From assembly GCA_016713565.1 (NCBI GenBank), contig JADJOX010000007.1, positions 186,001 to 250,000 of the forward strand: a stretch of DNA of 64,000 bases. Direction: 5' to 3'. The first letter of the stretch is position 1. Every line of letters starts with the position of its first letter. Both the position numbers and the translations under genes were made by a program. Origin of the DNA: Ignavibacteriota bacterium (GTDB lineage Bacteria; Bacteroidota; Ignavibacteria; Ignavibacteriales; Melioribacteraceae). The notes under the pieces are model-generated. The model was not told the origin of the DNA. It saw nothing but the letters and a program-made list of their open reading frames with translations, and ran no database searches. Shown one piece after another: positions 7,656-17,748 of this stretch.

Positions 7656-8636
7656 TTAAATTCCAAGAATGATTGAAAATCTATGAGCCGAACCTAATCT
7701 TTCAAAATTTACAAAAGAATAATCCAAAGTAAATTCAGAAAAATCCAAATCCATTTTAACTCCAACGCCGAAAGATAAATCTTGTTCATCGGAGTTTATT
7801 TTATATCCGCCTCTAACAAAAAACATTTCATGCCAGGAATACTCGCTTCCGATTGAAACATTTTCGCTATTATCATTAGGATGATTAAGCTGAATTGAAG
7901 CCGTTATTCGATGATCTTCATTTTGATATGGTTCAAGAGCAAAACCGATTCTAAACATAGTAGGCGGCGAAAAAGACTGCCATTCACTTTTTTCTCTACC
8001 GCCGAATAAAATAACTTTACCATCGGGCGCAAGTTCATTTCCAAAATTTGAAATTGTAACTGCAAATCTGGTTGAGCCTAGTCCGGTCCAATAGAACGTT
8101 CCTAAATCGACCAATACTCCTCTCATTTTAAGTTTATCTAAAGTTTCTTCAATGTATCTAATTGTTGCACCAAAACTAAATTGTTCGGTCATCCTTCTTG
8201 AGTAAGACGCGGATACAGAAAAATCACCGAAAGAAAAATATTCTCCGGTTCCAAAAGGATTTACTTCAGTCGTAACTTTCATATCTTTCATATGAAGTGA
8301 CATTAGTGAAAAACCCACCACATCATTATTAGAAATATGATAATTCGCACCTAAGAATTCATGTCCTATATCAACAATCCAATTATTATGCGAAAACATT
8401 ATTTGGTCTTTATCAGATTGAACCAAGCCGGCAGGATTCCAATACAAAGATGACACATCATTGGCAACTGCAATATACGCGTCTCCCATTGCAGTTGCTC
8501 TACCGCCTACTCCAATTTTTAAGAATTGCGCCGTGGAAATGCCCGCTCTTTGTCCGCCCAAAGTTGGAAAAAGCTGAGCATTTGATTCAGCCGCGGAAAA
8601 CGTTAATATTAAAATGAGAAAAATTATTTTATTCAT
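7656..8636 (-). CDS. PorV/PorQ-family outer-membrane beta-barrel protein
   Basis: A 326-residue outer-membrane protein of the PorV/UPF0164 family. PorV itself is a T9SS component that carries cargo from the translocon to the attachment complex. The family signature is clear: GVGGRATAMGDAYIAVANDV at about residues 42-61, then SSLYWNPAGL, followed by alternating beta-strands. It has an N-terminal signal (MNKIIFLILILTFSAAESNAQ). It follows the TonB receptor by 46 bases and precedes the NHL lipoprotein by 6. A paralogue at 32444-33478 occupies the same kind of cassette. These may be substrate-dedicated PorV versions rather than the core T9SS PorV (inference). Confidence 0.87.
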   Translation of the reverse strand: MNKIIFLILILTFSAAESNAQLFPTLGGQRAGISTAQFLKIGVGGRATAMGDAYIAVANDVSSLYWNPAGLVQSDKDQIMFSHNNWIVDIGHEFLGANYHISNNDVVGFSLMSLHMKDMKVTTEVNPFGTGEYFSFGDFSVSASYSRRMTEQFSFGATIRYIEETLDKLKMRGVLVDLGTFYWTGLGSTRFAVTISNFGNELAPDGKVILFGGREKSEWQSFSPPTMFRIGFALEPYQNEDHRITASIQLNHPNDNSENVSIGSEYSWHEMFFVRGGYKINSDEQDLSFGVGVKMDLDFSEFTLDYSFVNFERLGSAHRFSIILGI

Positions 8637-8682
8637 AAACTTTTACAAAATCACGAAACTTTCTTTTAATAAATAACCCTAA

Positions 8683-11487
8683 TTAAAATTTTAAACTAAT
8701 TCCAAACTTTATATTTCTCCTGGTTAAATACCTTGCCGGATTATAAGGATATGGATTTAACGGAGCTTGAAGATCCGGATATTTCGGATCATTCCAAGAA
8801 GATGGTGTAGGATCTCCATTTTCATAAGCTTTTCCGGTTGTGGGATTAATAATGGCCGAATTTTTTGTATCAAGCAAATTATTTATTTCCGCAAATATCG
8901 AAAAATTCAAACCGGCAACTTTAAAATATTTTTCTATATTCATATCAATCCAAAACCAATTATCACCAATTCCTTCCAAAGCATTTTGTCTATCACTTAT
9001 ATATTCAGGTCTGCCGTCGGTATCATAATTTCCCGTAAATATATTTTCAGTATACCTTTTACCCGATTGATAAAACAATCTTCCGTAAATATTTATATCA
9101 TCTAGAATTCCAGGCGCAAAACCAAATAATGGTTTACCCTTTTCTATATAAAAATTTAAACTGCTATTTAACGTAAAAGGTCTATCCCAAGACATATACT
9201 GCTCTTTAATTGATTCATCCAAATCGCCGCGCAATATTAAAACACCTTCTTCAGCCGAAGAACTCTTTCCCGTAACAATTGCATAAGAAATAGACAACAT
9301 TCCGTTGAACCAATTTCCAATTCTTTTTTTATATTCCAATTCAAGTCCGCGGGATTTTGCATAATCTAAATTTGCATAAGTTGTAAATGATTGAGTGGCA
9401 AATCTTGGCGAAGTAATTTTTGCTGTTCTTGTTCTAACATAATCAAAGATATCTTTATAATCTGCCGTAACTGTGAGAACGTCATCTGTAGAAAACTGAT
9501 TTTTCAATCCAAGCTCGTATGCGACCGTAGTTTCCGGATTTAAGTTCGGATTTCCAAAAGTTTGAAATGAAGATTTTGCATTTGTCGGATTAAGTTTTGC
9601 GTAAACATATTTAGGGTTTGGCCATTTACTAAAATGCCCGTAAGAAAAAAACAAAACTTGATTATCCGTAACAGGATGCGAAATACCCAGTCGCGGACTT
9701 AATCTGGCTTTGAATCTGTTTCCATTAAACCATTTAAATGTATCATCAATATATCTTTTTCTAATTTCATCGGGAATTGTTACAACATCAGGATTTTCAA
9801 CAGCTCTATCCACATATTTCCCAGGGAACCAATAATCTAATCTTAGACCGAAATTTAATATCATTCCGCTGAAATTTATATTATCCTGTGCATAGAATGA
9901 ACCTTTAGCAGGATGAACTTTATATATATCATTATTTAAGCCTAATTCGCCGATCCATGGTTTGTAAATATCTATGACCTGCATTTCTTGAAAAATTATA
10001 TCAAACCCTGCTTTGAATTTATTCTTTTCGTCAAAAAAGTTTGTTACGTCGCCTTTAAAAGATAATTCATCAATGTAATGATCACGCCAAGTATAAGGAT
10101 TTCCAATATCCCAAAATCCATCACCGGGAATTACGCCAATTGTATCAGTCTGCAGATTGTAATATTCGATTGGAAATGTGACAATATCTTTAGGCTCAAT
10201 ATATTCATTCCAATACTTGCCGTTTGCGTCCGCCCGCAGGTTGGAAAAGAATTTATTTATTTTCAATGTATAAAACGTACTTGAATTAAGGGTGTGTGTC
10301 CAAGTTATAGAATTATAAATGTTATTATGCGTAAATACGTTTGCTTCATCTAAATTATATTGAAACTCATATTGATAACCTGGACTTGGTTCAACATATT
10401 CTAAATTAGATTGTAATGATTGTGAATTTTGATTAATACCAATTGATTGATTGAACGAATAATCCAATTTCATTGTTGGCGAAATTGTATATGTCAATTT
10501 ACCAAGCCAAAACCAGCTGTTCTCAGCACGCGGTGCGAATCTTGTACCATAAAATGTTGAAGAATAAAGCTGCTTTGCGGTTGGTTTAAAATATCCTTGC
10601 GTTATTCCATCGGTTATTCCCATATAAAAATTTGCAAAGAATGAGAGCCTTCCGGGAATCTGTAATCCCAATTGCGGAAGTAAATATGTCGTTATTGGTT
10701 CGGGTCCGCTCAAATTTGCTTCAGAAATATCAGTATTAAAAACATGCGGAGAAGATTTAAATCCAAAATTATCTCTTTTATAAGAAACCGCGCCGGAATA
10801 TTTTTCACCGCCTTCACGTGTTTTTACATTTATTACTCCGGATGTTGCTTGCCCGTATTCAGCATTAAAACCACCGGTAATTACTTCAACTTCTTCAATT
10901 GCATTAGCACTTAATTGTAAGCCGAAACCTGTGCCGGCTAAAGGATCCTGTACCGAAACACCATCTAACAAAAATGCGTTTTCATAGGATCTGCCGCCTC
11001 TAATATGAATTGCATTATCTGACTGAACAACACCCGCTTGCTGTGTAACTATATCTTTAATGTTCTCTATTACGGCAACTTCCAAATCTTCTTTGCTTAT
11101 CGATTTAATGCTTTGCGTTTCTTCCGCATCAACTAAAGGTTTATCGCCAATTACAACCACATCCTGCTCCATTGTTAAAACGGTTTCTTCCATTTTTATA
11201 TCGAGACGTGTAGTTTTGTTGGGTAAAATTTCTATACCGGTAAAAACCATCTGTTTAAAACCAATTAGCGTTGCTTTAACAGTGTACTTGCCGGGTGTAA
11301 TTTTATCGATTATAAAATTTCCATTATAATCAGTTGCAGCGCCGTAGTATGTTCCTTCAATAATAATATTAACACCCGGCAAAGGATCGTTTAAATTTTT
11401 ATCTGTAATTTTACCTTGAATTTTTCCGGTATTCTGAGGTAAAACAATTGAATGAAATAATATGAAAATCAGTAGTATTTTTTTCAT
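8683..11487 (-). CDS. TonB-dependent outer-membrane receptor with carboxypeptidase-regulatory-like N-terminal domain
   Basis: A 934-residue outer-membrane receptor. A signal peptide (first about 18 residues) is followed by a CarboxypepD_reg-like domain at about 20-110 (GKITDKNLNDPLPGVNIIIE and YYGAATDYNGNFII). A plug domain follows at about 130-230, with HIRGGRSYENAFLLDGVSVQ and GGFNAEYGQATSGVINVKTR. The rest is a 22-strand-type barrel that ends in an aromatic residue (NIKFGISLKF). No SusD partner is adjacent, so it is not a classical SusCD pair. Its start overlaps the upstream lipoprotein stop by one base (TAATG), and it is paralogous in plan to the receptor at 37118-39958. The ligand cannot be read from sequence. 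Confidence 0.93.
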   Translation of the reverse strand: MKKILLIFILFHSIVLPQNTGKIQGKITDKNLNDPLPGVNIIIEGTYYGAATDYNGNFIIDKITPGKYTVKATLIGFKQMVFTGIEILPNKTTRLDIKMEETVLTMEQDVVVIGDKPLVDAEETQSIKSISKEDLEVAVIENIKDIVTQQAGVVQSDNAIHIRGGRSYENAFLLDGVSVQDPLAGTGFGLQLSANAIEEVEVITGGFNAEYGQATSGVINVKTREGGEKYSGAVSYKRDNFGFKSSPHVFNTDISEANLSGPEPITTYLLPQLGLQIPGRLSFFANFYMGITDGITQGYFKPTAKQLYSSTFYGTRFAPRAENSWFWLGKLTYTISPTMKLDYSFNQSIGINQNSQSLQSNLEYVEPSPGYQYEFQYNLDEANVFTHNNIYNSITWTHTLNSSTFYTLKINKFFSNLRADANGKYWNEYIEPKDIVTFPIEYYNLQTDTIGVIPGDGFWDIGNPYTWRDHYIDELSFKGDVTNFFDEKNKFKAGFDIIFQEMQVIDIYKPWIGELGLNNDIYKVHPAKGSFYAQDNINFSGMILNFGLRLDYWFPGKYVDRAVENPDVVTIPDEIRKRYIDDTFKWFNGNRFKARLSPRLGISHPVTDNQVLFFSYGHFSKWPNPKYVYAKLNPTNAKSSFQTFGNPNLNPETTVAYELGLKNQFSTDDVLTVTADYKDIFDYVRTRTAKITSPRFATQSFTTYANLDYAKSRGLELEYKKRIGNWFNGMLSISYAIVTGKSSSAEEGVLILRGDLDESIKEQYMSWDRPFTLNSSLNFYIEKGKPLFGFAPGILDDINIYGRLFYQSGKRYTENIFTGNYDTDGRPEYISDRQNALEGIGDNWFWIDMNIEKYFKVAGLNFSIFAEINNLLDTKNSAIINPTTGKAYENGDPTPSSWNDPKYPDLQAPLNPYPYNPARYLTRRNIKFGISLKF

Positions 11488-13010
11488 TATTCCATTCCAA
11501 ACTCATTTACAAAAATTCGCTTTAATAATTCTGCGGCATTGCCGTTTGCGTCACATTGATGAATGGGAATTCCAATAAAGAATAAATTTTTTGTGTTGTT
11601 CATTAATGCAATGCTGCCATTGATTTGGCTGCTTGTAATATCGTAAGCTTTAGAAGCGGAAATTTCACTTACTTTAAATGTTCTCACAAAACCAATTGTG
11701 GAACTTGTTTTCAATAAAGGTAAATCATTGAACTTTGTGCCAGGTAATAAATTCGCGCCCGCAAACATAAATGTTAATGGTTTTTTATTGTCGAAGCTTT
11801 CAATCGGTAAAAATGTTTGTGCAATTTGATTTGAAAATTCAAAATTATCAGATGAATCTTGAAACGTCATTGAAAATGCTATTTTACCTCCGCTTTGTAT
11901 ATAATTTTGAGTTATTAAATTTGCAAGATCAATTCTTGGATTTGAACCCGAATACCAAAAGATATATTTAAATAAATTCAATGTACTTTTAAATGTAATT
12001 GCTTCATAAGGAAGCGATACACTTTCCAGATCAAGAATATTATACTTCTCATTAGCAAAGTTATTAAAACTGTTTTTGTAAAAATCAGCGGATTGTGTTC
12101 CTCCGGCAAAATTATCAATAATTAAAAGTTCCCCTTTTGGTTTTTCAATAAACCATTTTTTTTCCGAATCAGGTAACATTTCAAATTTTGATTTAGAACC
12201 GCTTATGTCAATACCTCTGACATAAAGTCTATTAAAATCATCTAATTTTAAATTCTTTAATTTATCTTGATGTATTTTATTTTCATCCGCATTTATAAAA
12301 ATATTCATTTCATTGGATGATGAAGCAACAAGCGCAACCAATCTGGTTGAGCCGTTTAAGCTCACAAAATTTGTAGTATCATTGAGAGCAATTTGAATTT
12401 CTGTAATTGTTTCATTTCCGTCCAAGTCAAATGCGTTCCATCCAACTGTAATTGCCGGAAAAGTTTTTTCGGGAATTATACTGAGATCGTTCCAAGTAAT
12501 TTCCGGAGGCGAGTTTTTTATCGGAAACTTCTGAATCGCCGGAGTTGCATCAATTGAACCAAAATCAATAAAAGGTTCAGATAAATCATATTTATTGTTT
12601 TTATTTAAGTCGGTAAATGGTTCATGGCCAATATTCACACCGTTGAGATAAACTTCATTGTCATAAATTCCATTACCTGAATTATCTATTGCCGATATAT
12701 AAAAATTATATGATGTATCTACTGTTCCGATTGGAAGCGCAAAAACAGAATCATTTGATTTTGTAAATTCCCAATTATCATTTATTCCTTCCCACTTAAA
12801 CAAATAGCCAATTACAAGTCCGTCTTTATCGTCACCCCACCAATGAACTTGGAGCTTACTTTTTTGCTGACTTACTAAAGAATCTGTATAGATAAATAAA
12901 TGAGTTTCCGGAGGAAAATTTTCCACCGGATTGTCGTTTACTGTTTCATTACAACTTATAACAGAACTTACTATAATTATTAAAAGATATTTTAATATTT
13001 GTTTTTTCAA
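11487..13010 (-). CDS. surface lipoprotein with Ig/FN3-like segments, function unknown
   Basis: A 507-residue lipoprotein whose signal peptide ends in the lipobox VISC (Cys at about 20). The region at about 30-110 reads like an Ig- or FN3-type beta-sandwich (PPETHLFIYTDSL, then DDKDGLVIGYLFKWEG). An acidic repeat DLNKNNKYDLSEPFIDFGS at about 135-153 resembles a calcium-binding loop. The second half (about 290-507) has no motif I can name. It starts 47 bases after the OB-fold cargo and overlaps the TonB receptor by one base. That coupling suggests an accessory surface protein of the receptor, in the place where SusCD systems keep SusD, although it has no visible SusD-like TPR fold. Confidence 0.75.
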   Translation of the reverse strand: MKKQILKYLLIIIVSSVISCNETVNDNPVENFPPETHLFIYTDSLVSQQKSKLQVHWWGDDKDGLVIGYLFKWEGINDNWEFTKSNDSVFALPIGTVDTSYNFYISAIDNSGNGIYDNEVYLNGVNIGHEPFTDLNKNNKYDLSEPFIDFGSIDATPAIQKFPIKNSPPEITWNDLSIIPEKTFPAITVGWNAFDLDGNETITEIQIALNDTTNFVSLNGSTRLVALVASSSNEMNIFINADENKIHQDKLKNLKLDDFNRLYVRGIDISGSKSKFEMLPDSEKKWFIEKPKGELLIIDNFAGGTQSADFYKNSFNNFANEKYNILDLESVSLPYEAITFKSTLNLFKYIFWYSGSNPRIDLANLITQNYIQSGGKIAFSMTFQDSSDNFEFSNQIAQTFLPIESFDNKKPLTFMFAGANLLPGTKFNDLPLLKTSSTIGFVRTFKVSEISASKAYDITSSQINGSIALMNNTKNLFFIGIPIHQCDANGNAAELLKRIFVNEFGME

Positions 13011-13057
13011 TTTACATTTAACTCAAAGACTTAATTTATTACTTCTCCATTATTCAA

Positions 13058-15205
13058 TTACTTTAATAGCATCATCTTCTTTGTTTGGAAAAATTCTCCT
13101 GCATTTAAAGTATAGAAATAAATTCCGGTTGATAGATTACTTCCGTCAAATCTTACTTCGTAGTTTCCCGGTGAATGAACTTTATTTACTAAAGTTATAA
13201 CTTCTCTTCCAAGTACATCAAATATTTTAATAACTACTTTTGCATTTCTGCTTGAAATATTATTTGGAACCGAATAACTAATTAAAGTACTTGGATTGAA
13301 TGGGTTAGGATAATTTTGTGACAGACTATAATTAACAGGAATTTCTAAATTGTTTTTTACATCGGTTTTAAATCCAGCAAAATCATCATTTTTTCTTGGC
13401 ACTAATTTATAATTACTGAAAGAATAAAATAGAATTCCGGTAATACTTTCAAATGTGTTCCCGGTTTCAATTCTAATTCCTTTATTTTCCAATGATGTGT
13501 CCCAAAAATTATTATAATCATGAGTTCCGTCTTGAACTTCAACTCTCATTTGAACATTAGAAGTATCGGCGACAAACATTTCGCCAAAATTTCTATTTCC
13601 GCCGCTTCCCATATCAGGACCTGATTCTCCGTCTGCGTTATCATTTACCACAGTTACATTTTCCAATTTAACTAGAACACCTTCATAAGATTCGGCTGGT
13701 AGCAATCCGTCTCCCAAAGCGTTTATTTCCGAAGTTGAAATAACAGTTGGTTGAACACCTTCAAAATTATCCGCAAGAGATGTTTCAATTGTAACACCTT
13801 GATCTAATGTCCCTATTCTTGTAACACCAAAACTTTCATTAACAATACCGGTAACTTTAAGAATATCACCTCTTCTTACATCATTTGCCTCTACTCCGAA
13901 TATTTGAATACCGCTCCAAGGACCGGTACCATTCTGAATATAAACTTGCGGTCCAATATTTGCGCCATCTCCTTGAATATCAGTTGTATCTGCCGAAACT
14001 TGTCCGCTTACTGTAACTTCATAACCATTATATCCGCTGTAACCGCTGCCAAATGGAGAATATTGAACATCTTGAATTTTAAGTTCTCTATCCAATGCTA
14101 AATAAAAGTAGCTTCTTTCAATATTTGAAGGACTGGTTGACGAAAAATTATTAGAGTCTACAGCGGAAATATAATATTTAATTAAGGATGAATCGCTGAC
14201 AGATGGAATTGTTGCACTCCAAATAGAATCAGCCAAATTTGTTAAAGTCATATCTACGGCGACAAAATTCGCATTATTAATGCTATAATTTAGCTTAATG
14301 CTTTTTATTCCTGAAGTTTTATCTTCATCAACTACTTTTGCGCTAACCATAACTTCTTCATTAAATTTAACCACGCCTTTATCTCTAACAACATTACTAA
14401 TATTTGGAGCGCTTTCACCATAAATAATATCATCAGGATAAACCGGATTCAACATAAACCAGCCGTATTGTCCGCCTGTTCTTGTTTCAATATAACCTCT
14501 AATTCTTGTAACACTTGTTCCCGCCGTTGGAGGAATAAATCCCGTTCGTATATAATTCCCTTTATTATAAATAACCATACTCGTATTGTTTTCATCAAAA
14601 ATTTTAAATGTACCTGATCCTACAATTCCAGGATCAGAGGTATTTACATTTTGAATTTCTACATAAACACCTTCCCATTTTTCCGCTAAATAATTCGGCG
14701 TTGTTGTTCCTTTAACAAACAAAGAATCCAATGTAAGCACAACGGGTTTGGGTCTTGCAGAAATTCCAATCACATTTGAAGCGTCAAAGCTGATAACATC
14801 AGCTTCAGTTGTTGTAAAGTATTCAACTACTTCAACTGCGGCTTTTACTACCATTCCGGAATCTAAAACCGCAAAAACTTCATTTGTTAAAGAAGGATCT
14901 CTAAATAAAACACCGCCCCATTCAGGATTATTTTGATCTTGCAGAAATACTGAAGGTGCACCTGCGGCTAACATTTCTGCATTAGCCGGATCCGCATTGA
15001 AATATGGCGAATTCATTACTACGCCAGTAATAATAACAGTATCGCCGACAAGCAGAGATTTGGGTTCAGTATTCTTGCTCGCATAAAAAAGTAATGAATC
15101 GTTCGGCACAAAGTTTATATCTTTAATTGTAACTTCAGGATAGTTCTGCGCGAATAATTCAATGCTTAACATTAAAAGTAAAATGAGTAAATAATTAATT
15201 TTCAT
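13058..15205 (-). CDS. T9SS-exported protein with OB-fold-like domains
   Basis: A 715-residue exported protein with a signal peptide (MKINYLLILLLMLSIELFAQ). Two OB-fold-like regions are visible, at about 25-265 and 380-620, of the kind found next to extracellular nucleases (YhcR/ExeM-like), with phrases such as GDTVIITGVVM and GDILKVTGIVNESF. Between them, at about 275-370, is an Ig-like segment that includes SAVDSNNFSSTSP. The C-terminus is a T9SS sorting domain (YSLSQNYPNPFNPSTLISYS, ending KKMMLLK). It lies 10 bases after the 692-aa cargo, and the EEP nuclease is in the same operon. Function is inferred: nucleic-acid binding at the cell surface. Confidence 0.8.
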   Translation of the reverse strand: MKINYLLILLLMLSIELFAQNYPEVTIKDINFVPNDSLLFYASKNTEPKSLLVGDTVIITGVVMNSPYFNADPANAEMLAAGAPSVFLQDQNNPEWGGVLFRDPSLTNEVFAVLDSGMVVKAAVEVVEYFTTTEADVISFDASNVIGISARPKPVVLTLDSLFVKGTTTPNYLAEKWEGVYVEIQNVNTSDPGIVGSGTFKIFDENNTSMVIYNKGNYIRTGFIPPTAGTSVTRIRGYIETRTGGQYGWFMLNPVYPDDIIYGESAPNISNVVRDKGVVKFNEEVMVSAKVVDEDKTSGIKSIKLNYSINNANFVAVDMTLTNLADSIWSATIPSVSDSSLIKYYISAVDSNNFSSTSPSNIERSYFYLALDRELKIQDVQYSPFGSGYSGYNGYEVTVSGQVSADTTDIQGDGANIGPQVYIQNGTGPWSGIQIFGVEANDVRRGDILKVTGIVNESFGVTRIGTLDQGVTIETSLADNFEGVQPTVISTSEINALGDGLLPAESYEGVLVKLENVTVVNDNADGESGPDMGSGGNRNFGEMFVADTSNVQMRVEVQDGTHDYNNFWDTSLENKGIRIETGNTFESITGILFYSFSNYKLVPRKNDDFAGFKTDVKNNLEIPVNYSLSQNYPNPFNPSTLISYSVPNNISSRNAKVVIKIFDVLGREVITLVNKVHSPGNYEVRFDGSNLSTGIYFYTLNAGEFFQTKKMMLLK

Positions 15206-15215
15206 TTTATTCCCT

Positions 15216-17294
15216 TTATTTTATTACTAAAAATTTTCCTCTTTTTATATTACCGTTTTTATTATTCTTAACGGTAAACAAGTACATTCCAGTAGCAATT
15301 GCCTGATCATTGTCAGTAATTAGATCCCAAGCGTGTTCACCGCCTGACATTTTTTGCTTGCCGTCTTTTGAATAAGTCTCAAACCATCTCAAATCGGAGC
15401 CGTTACTGCTTGGATCATGATAAATTTTCTTTACAATATCTCCAGATAAAGTATAAATAATTATTTCACATTCTTCAGGTAGATTGAAAAAATAAATTTT
15501 CCTTAATCTTTCTGAATTTCCATCCCAATATGCTTCGCCATAATATGGATTTGGATAAACACCAATTTCAACATTTTCTTTATCAGTTGGAGCTGTTCCG
15601 GGTATAACTTTTTGCATATTTGCCAATGGACCGCTTTCCAAACTATTCAAACTATTCTCTTCATCACCTTGATCAAAAGCGGTAACAGAATAAATATATT
15701 GCCATCCATTTAATTGATTCTCAATTTCAAATTTATACCAATATTCTGTATCATCACCTTCGAACGTAATGGGAGATTCAAGTCTTATAAAATCAAAACC
15801 GGTATTAAAACCAATATTGTTGCCGGCACTATCAAATTCAGCTACTAAAACTAAAGATGAATTTATATTTTGCGATTCAGTAAGATCATAACCCGGATTT
15901 GTTCTATAAATCTTGTATCCTTCAAAATCCTTTTTTGCTGATATAGGATCTATTGAGTTTTCCGATCTTTTATCCCAATAAACTGCAACAGATTGATTTT
16001 GCGGAATTACTTTTATTTTCGGCGGCGTAGGCGGAGCCGGTAAAATATATCTTGTAATTTCTCCGTTGCCGTCTAAGTCTTCGTCTTGATCTAAAAAACC
16101 GTTTCCGTTTTTATCCTCACCGTTATAAGCTCTTAATGCCCAGCCGGCATTTAAATAAAATTCTGATTTTTGTTCTTCGGTATCAAATGACGGCAGATCA
16201 TTTCCATATTTTTTTCCGGCAACAATCGCGTAAGTAACATTTACGGAATCCCCAGGAAGAAGTGAATTCTGAATTCCGGCAGAAATTAACATTGATCTGT
16301 TGCTCGGGGATTTTATTGTTTCTGGTTTAATTGCCTGATCTTTTCCAAATCTATTTGCACCGCCATAAAACCCAAGCATCTTTTGAAATCTTTGAATATC
16401 GTTTTGAGGGGCAAAGAAATTTGGATCGGTGGTATTTCGAAACTGCCAATTAACAAAATTTACTCTATCAATCTTCATATCAGAACCTAGATATTGTATT
16501 CCAATATAACTATCCGTAAATCCAACATCGCCCGCAGCATCAAATTCATAAGCTATTTTTAATGAATCGCTATAGCCGTTTCCTCCTTTGTTAAAAAATG
16601 CGCTTCCCGTTCGCGGTGAAGTAATATTGGTATTTCTAACAACGGTATCTGTCCAAAGTCCTACATGCAGACTATCTAATTTTTTATTAGAGGTGTTTTT
16701 AATCCAATAATTCATAATCACAAAAAAATCAGCAAATGGAAAATTCCATGCGTAAGTTTCCTGATGAATACTAATGCCAAGCGGATTGTGATCAACAATT
16801 AATTCTCCATTACTCAAAGTTCTGTTGGTATCAACAAAATTCATTACAAAATCTTGGTGTGATATTGCTTTCGGATCAAAAAATTTTGAATCAATTAAAG
16901 ATGATCTTTCGGTTACAATTTCGCCGTCATTATTTGTAAATTCAAATCCGCCGCCTCTGGCAGAAACAGATGATGCGTCAACGGCTCCGGTCGTAACAAA
17001 CGGACCTAATTTATTATTTCCATTTTCGTCACTAAGAAACGCTCCAACCCAAAGTCCGCCGTCAAAAATATTTTCAATACCGCTGCCAATTGGGTATTCG
17101 CAAGAAGGTTGTTCGGGCCATAAACTAAAGCCATGACCGTATGTTCCAAAATTTGTTATGGTAAGCGCAATATTGCCGATGTTGGTAAATTTTGAATTAT
17201 CATCATCATTAATTTTATTAAGTGATTTTGTATCTGACTGGGATAAAATAATTGTGAAATTTAAAATAAAAAACAATAAAAGGGCTTTTTTCAT
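15216..17294 (-). CDS. large T9SS-type secreted protein with FN3 and FlgD-like C-terminal domains
   Basis: A 692-residue exported protein and the first gene of the surface operon. After the signal peptide (MKKALLLFFILNFTIILSQ) comes a beta-rich region with GLWVGAFLSDENGN. A calcium-type loop DKNGNGFLDQDEDLDGNGE sits at about 390-408. An FN3 module at about 415-540 has VYWDKRSENSIDP and KDFEGYKIYR, and a FlgD-like C-terminal module at about 575-692 has IGVYPNPYYGEAYWDGN and ends KRGKFLVIK. The FN3 segment is nearly identical in pattern to that of the cargo at 34481-37075, so the two are paralogues. The C-terminus is a second T9SS-like type, distinct from the KKMxLLK ending of its neighbours. 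Export by T9SS is inferred. Confidence 0.8.
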   Translation of the reverse strand: MKKALLLFFILNFTIILSQSDTKSLNKINDDDNSKFTNIGNIALTITNFGTYGHGFSLWPEQPSCEYPIGSGIENIFDGGLWVGAFLSDENGNNKLGPFVTTGAVDASSVSARGGGFEFTNNDGEIVTERSSLIDSKFFDPKAISHQDFVMNFVDTNRTLSNGELIVDHNPLGISIHQETYAWNFPFADFFVIMNYWIKNTSNKKLDSLHVGLWTDTVVRNTNITSPRTGSAFFNKGGNGYSDSLKIAYEFDAAGDVGFTDSYIGIQYLGSDMKIDRVNFVNWQFRNTTDPNFFAPQNDIQRFQKMLGFYGGANRFGKDQAIKPETIKSPSNRSMLISAGIQNSLLPGDSVNVTYAIVAGKKYGNDLPSFDTEEQKSEFYLNAGWALRAYNGEDKNGNGFLDQDEDLDGNGEITRYILPAPPTPPKIKVIPQNQSVAVYWDKRSENSIDPISAKKDFEGYKIYRTNPGYDLTESQNINSSLVLVAEFDSAGNNIGFNTGFDFIRLESPITFEGDDTEYWYKFEIENQLNGWQYIYSVTAFDQGDEENSLNSLESGPLANMQKVIPGTAPTDKENVEIGVYPNPYYGEAYWDGNSERLRKIYFFNLPEECEIIIYTLSGDIVKKIYHDPSSNGSDLRWFETYSKDGKQKMSGGEHAWDLITDNDQAIATGMYLFTVKNNKNGNIKRGKFLVIK

Positions 17295-17700
17295 AACATG
17301 TTTATTATAAAGGATTTTTTAAATGTGACTTAGATTTGACAACCTGAAAATAGTTTTTCCCATCTGATAAAAGTAGAAAATATTCACTTTTAAATACAGA
17401 AGAAATTTTTAAAAAATCCCAATAAGAAAAATTATATTTTATTTTAATGTTCAAAACAAATACTATTATGCCTAAACTTTAATTTACTTTAGCTAACATC
17501 TTATAACGAATTACAAAAAAAATTTTCAATACTAAACAACTACAACAAATTTTTCAACTTCAATTCATAAACAATTCATTTATTTATAAATTAAATTTTA
17601 TTTACCATTTAGATATTCAAATAAATTTTTTAGTGAAAAACTTGTTTATTCAGATTTCAAGATACAATCAAACTTTATGAATTTCAAATTATAAATAAAA
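17295..17700. other. AT-rich intergenic region, no gene seen
   Basis: About 400 bases between the surface operon start and the oorDABC terminator. I see no ORF with a ribosome binding site, no tRNA and no strong repeat. It should hold the promoter of the 12-kb surface operon, but no convincing -35/-10 pair stands out. TATAAT near 17312 (minus strand) has no good -35 partner. Confidence 0.5.
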
Positions 17701-17723
17701 AACCCTTATTTTTCATAAGGGTT
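17701..17723 (-). terminator. intrinsic terminator of the oorDABC operon
   Basis: The stem AACCCTTAT / ATAAGGGTT (9 bp, 5-base loop) is followed on the minus strand by a T-rich tract. It lies 26 bases beyond the gamma-subunit stop. Confidence 0.8.
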
Positions 17724-17748
17724 TAATTATTTTAATATAATAGTATAT

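Noticed and set aside
8767..11329. Plus-strand ORFs of 60-110 aa opposite the TonB receptor
   Set aside because: All are antisense frames of the receptor and are not supported by start context or recognisable domains.
17295..17330. TATAAT on the minus strand just upstream of the 692-aa cargo as a promoter
   Set aside because: No -35 box stands 16-18 bases upstream, and it lies within about 20 bases of the start codon, so I did not annotate it.
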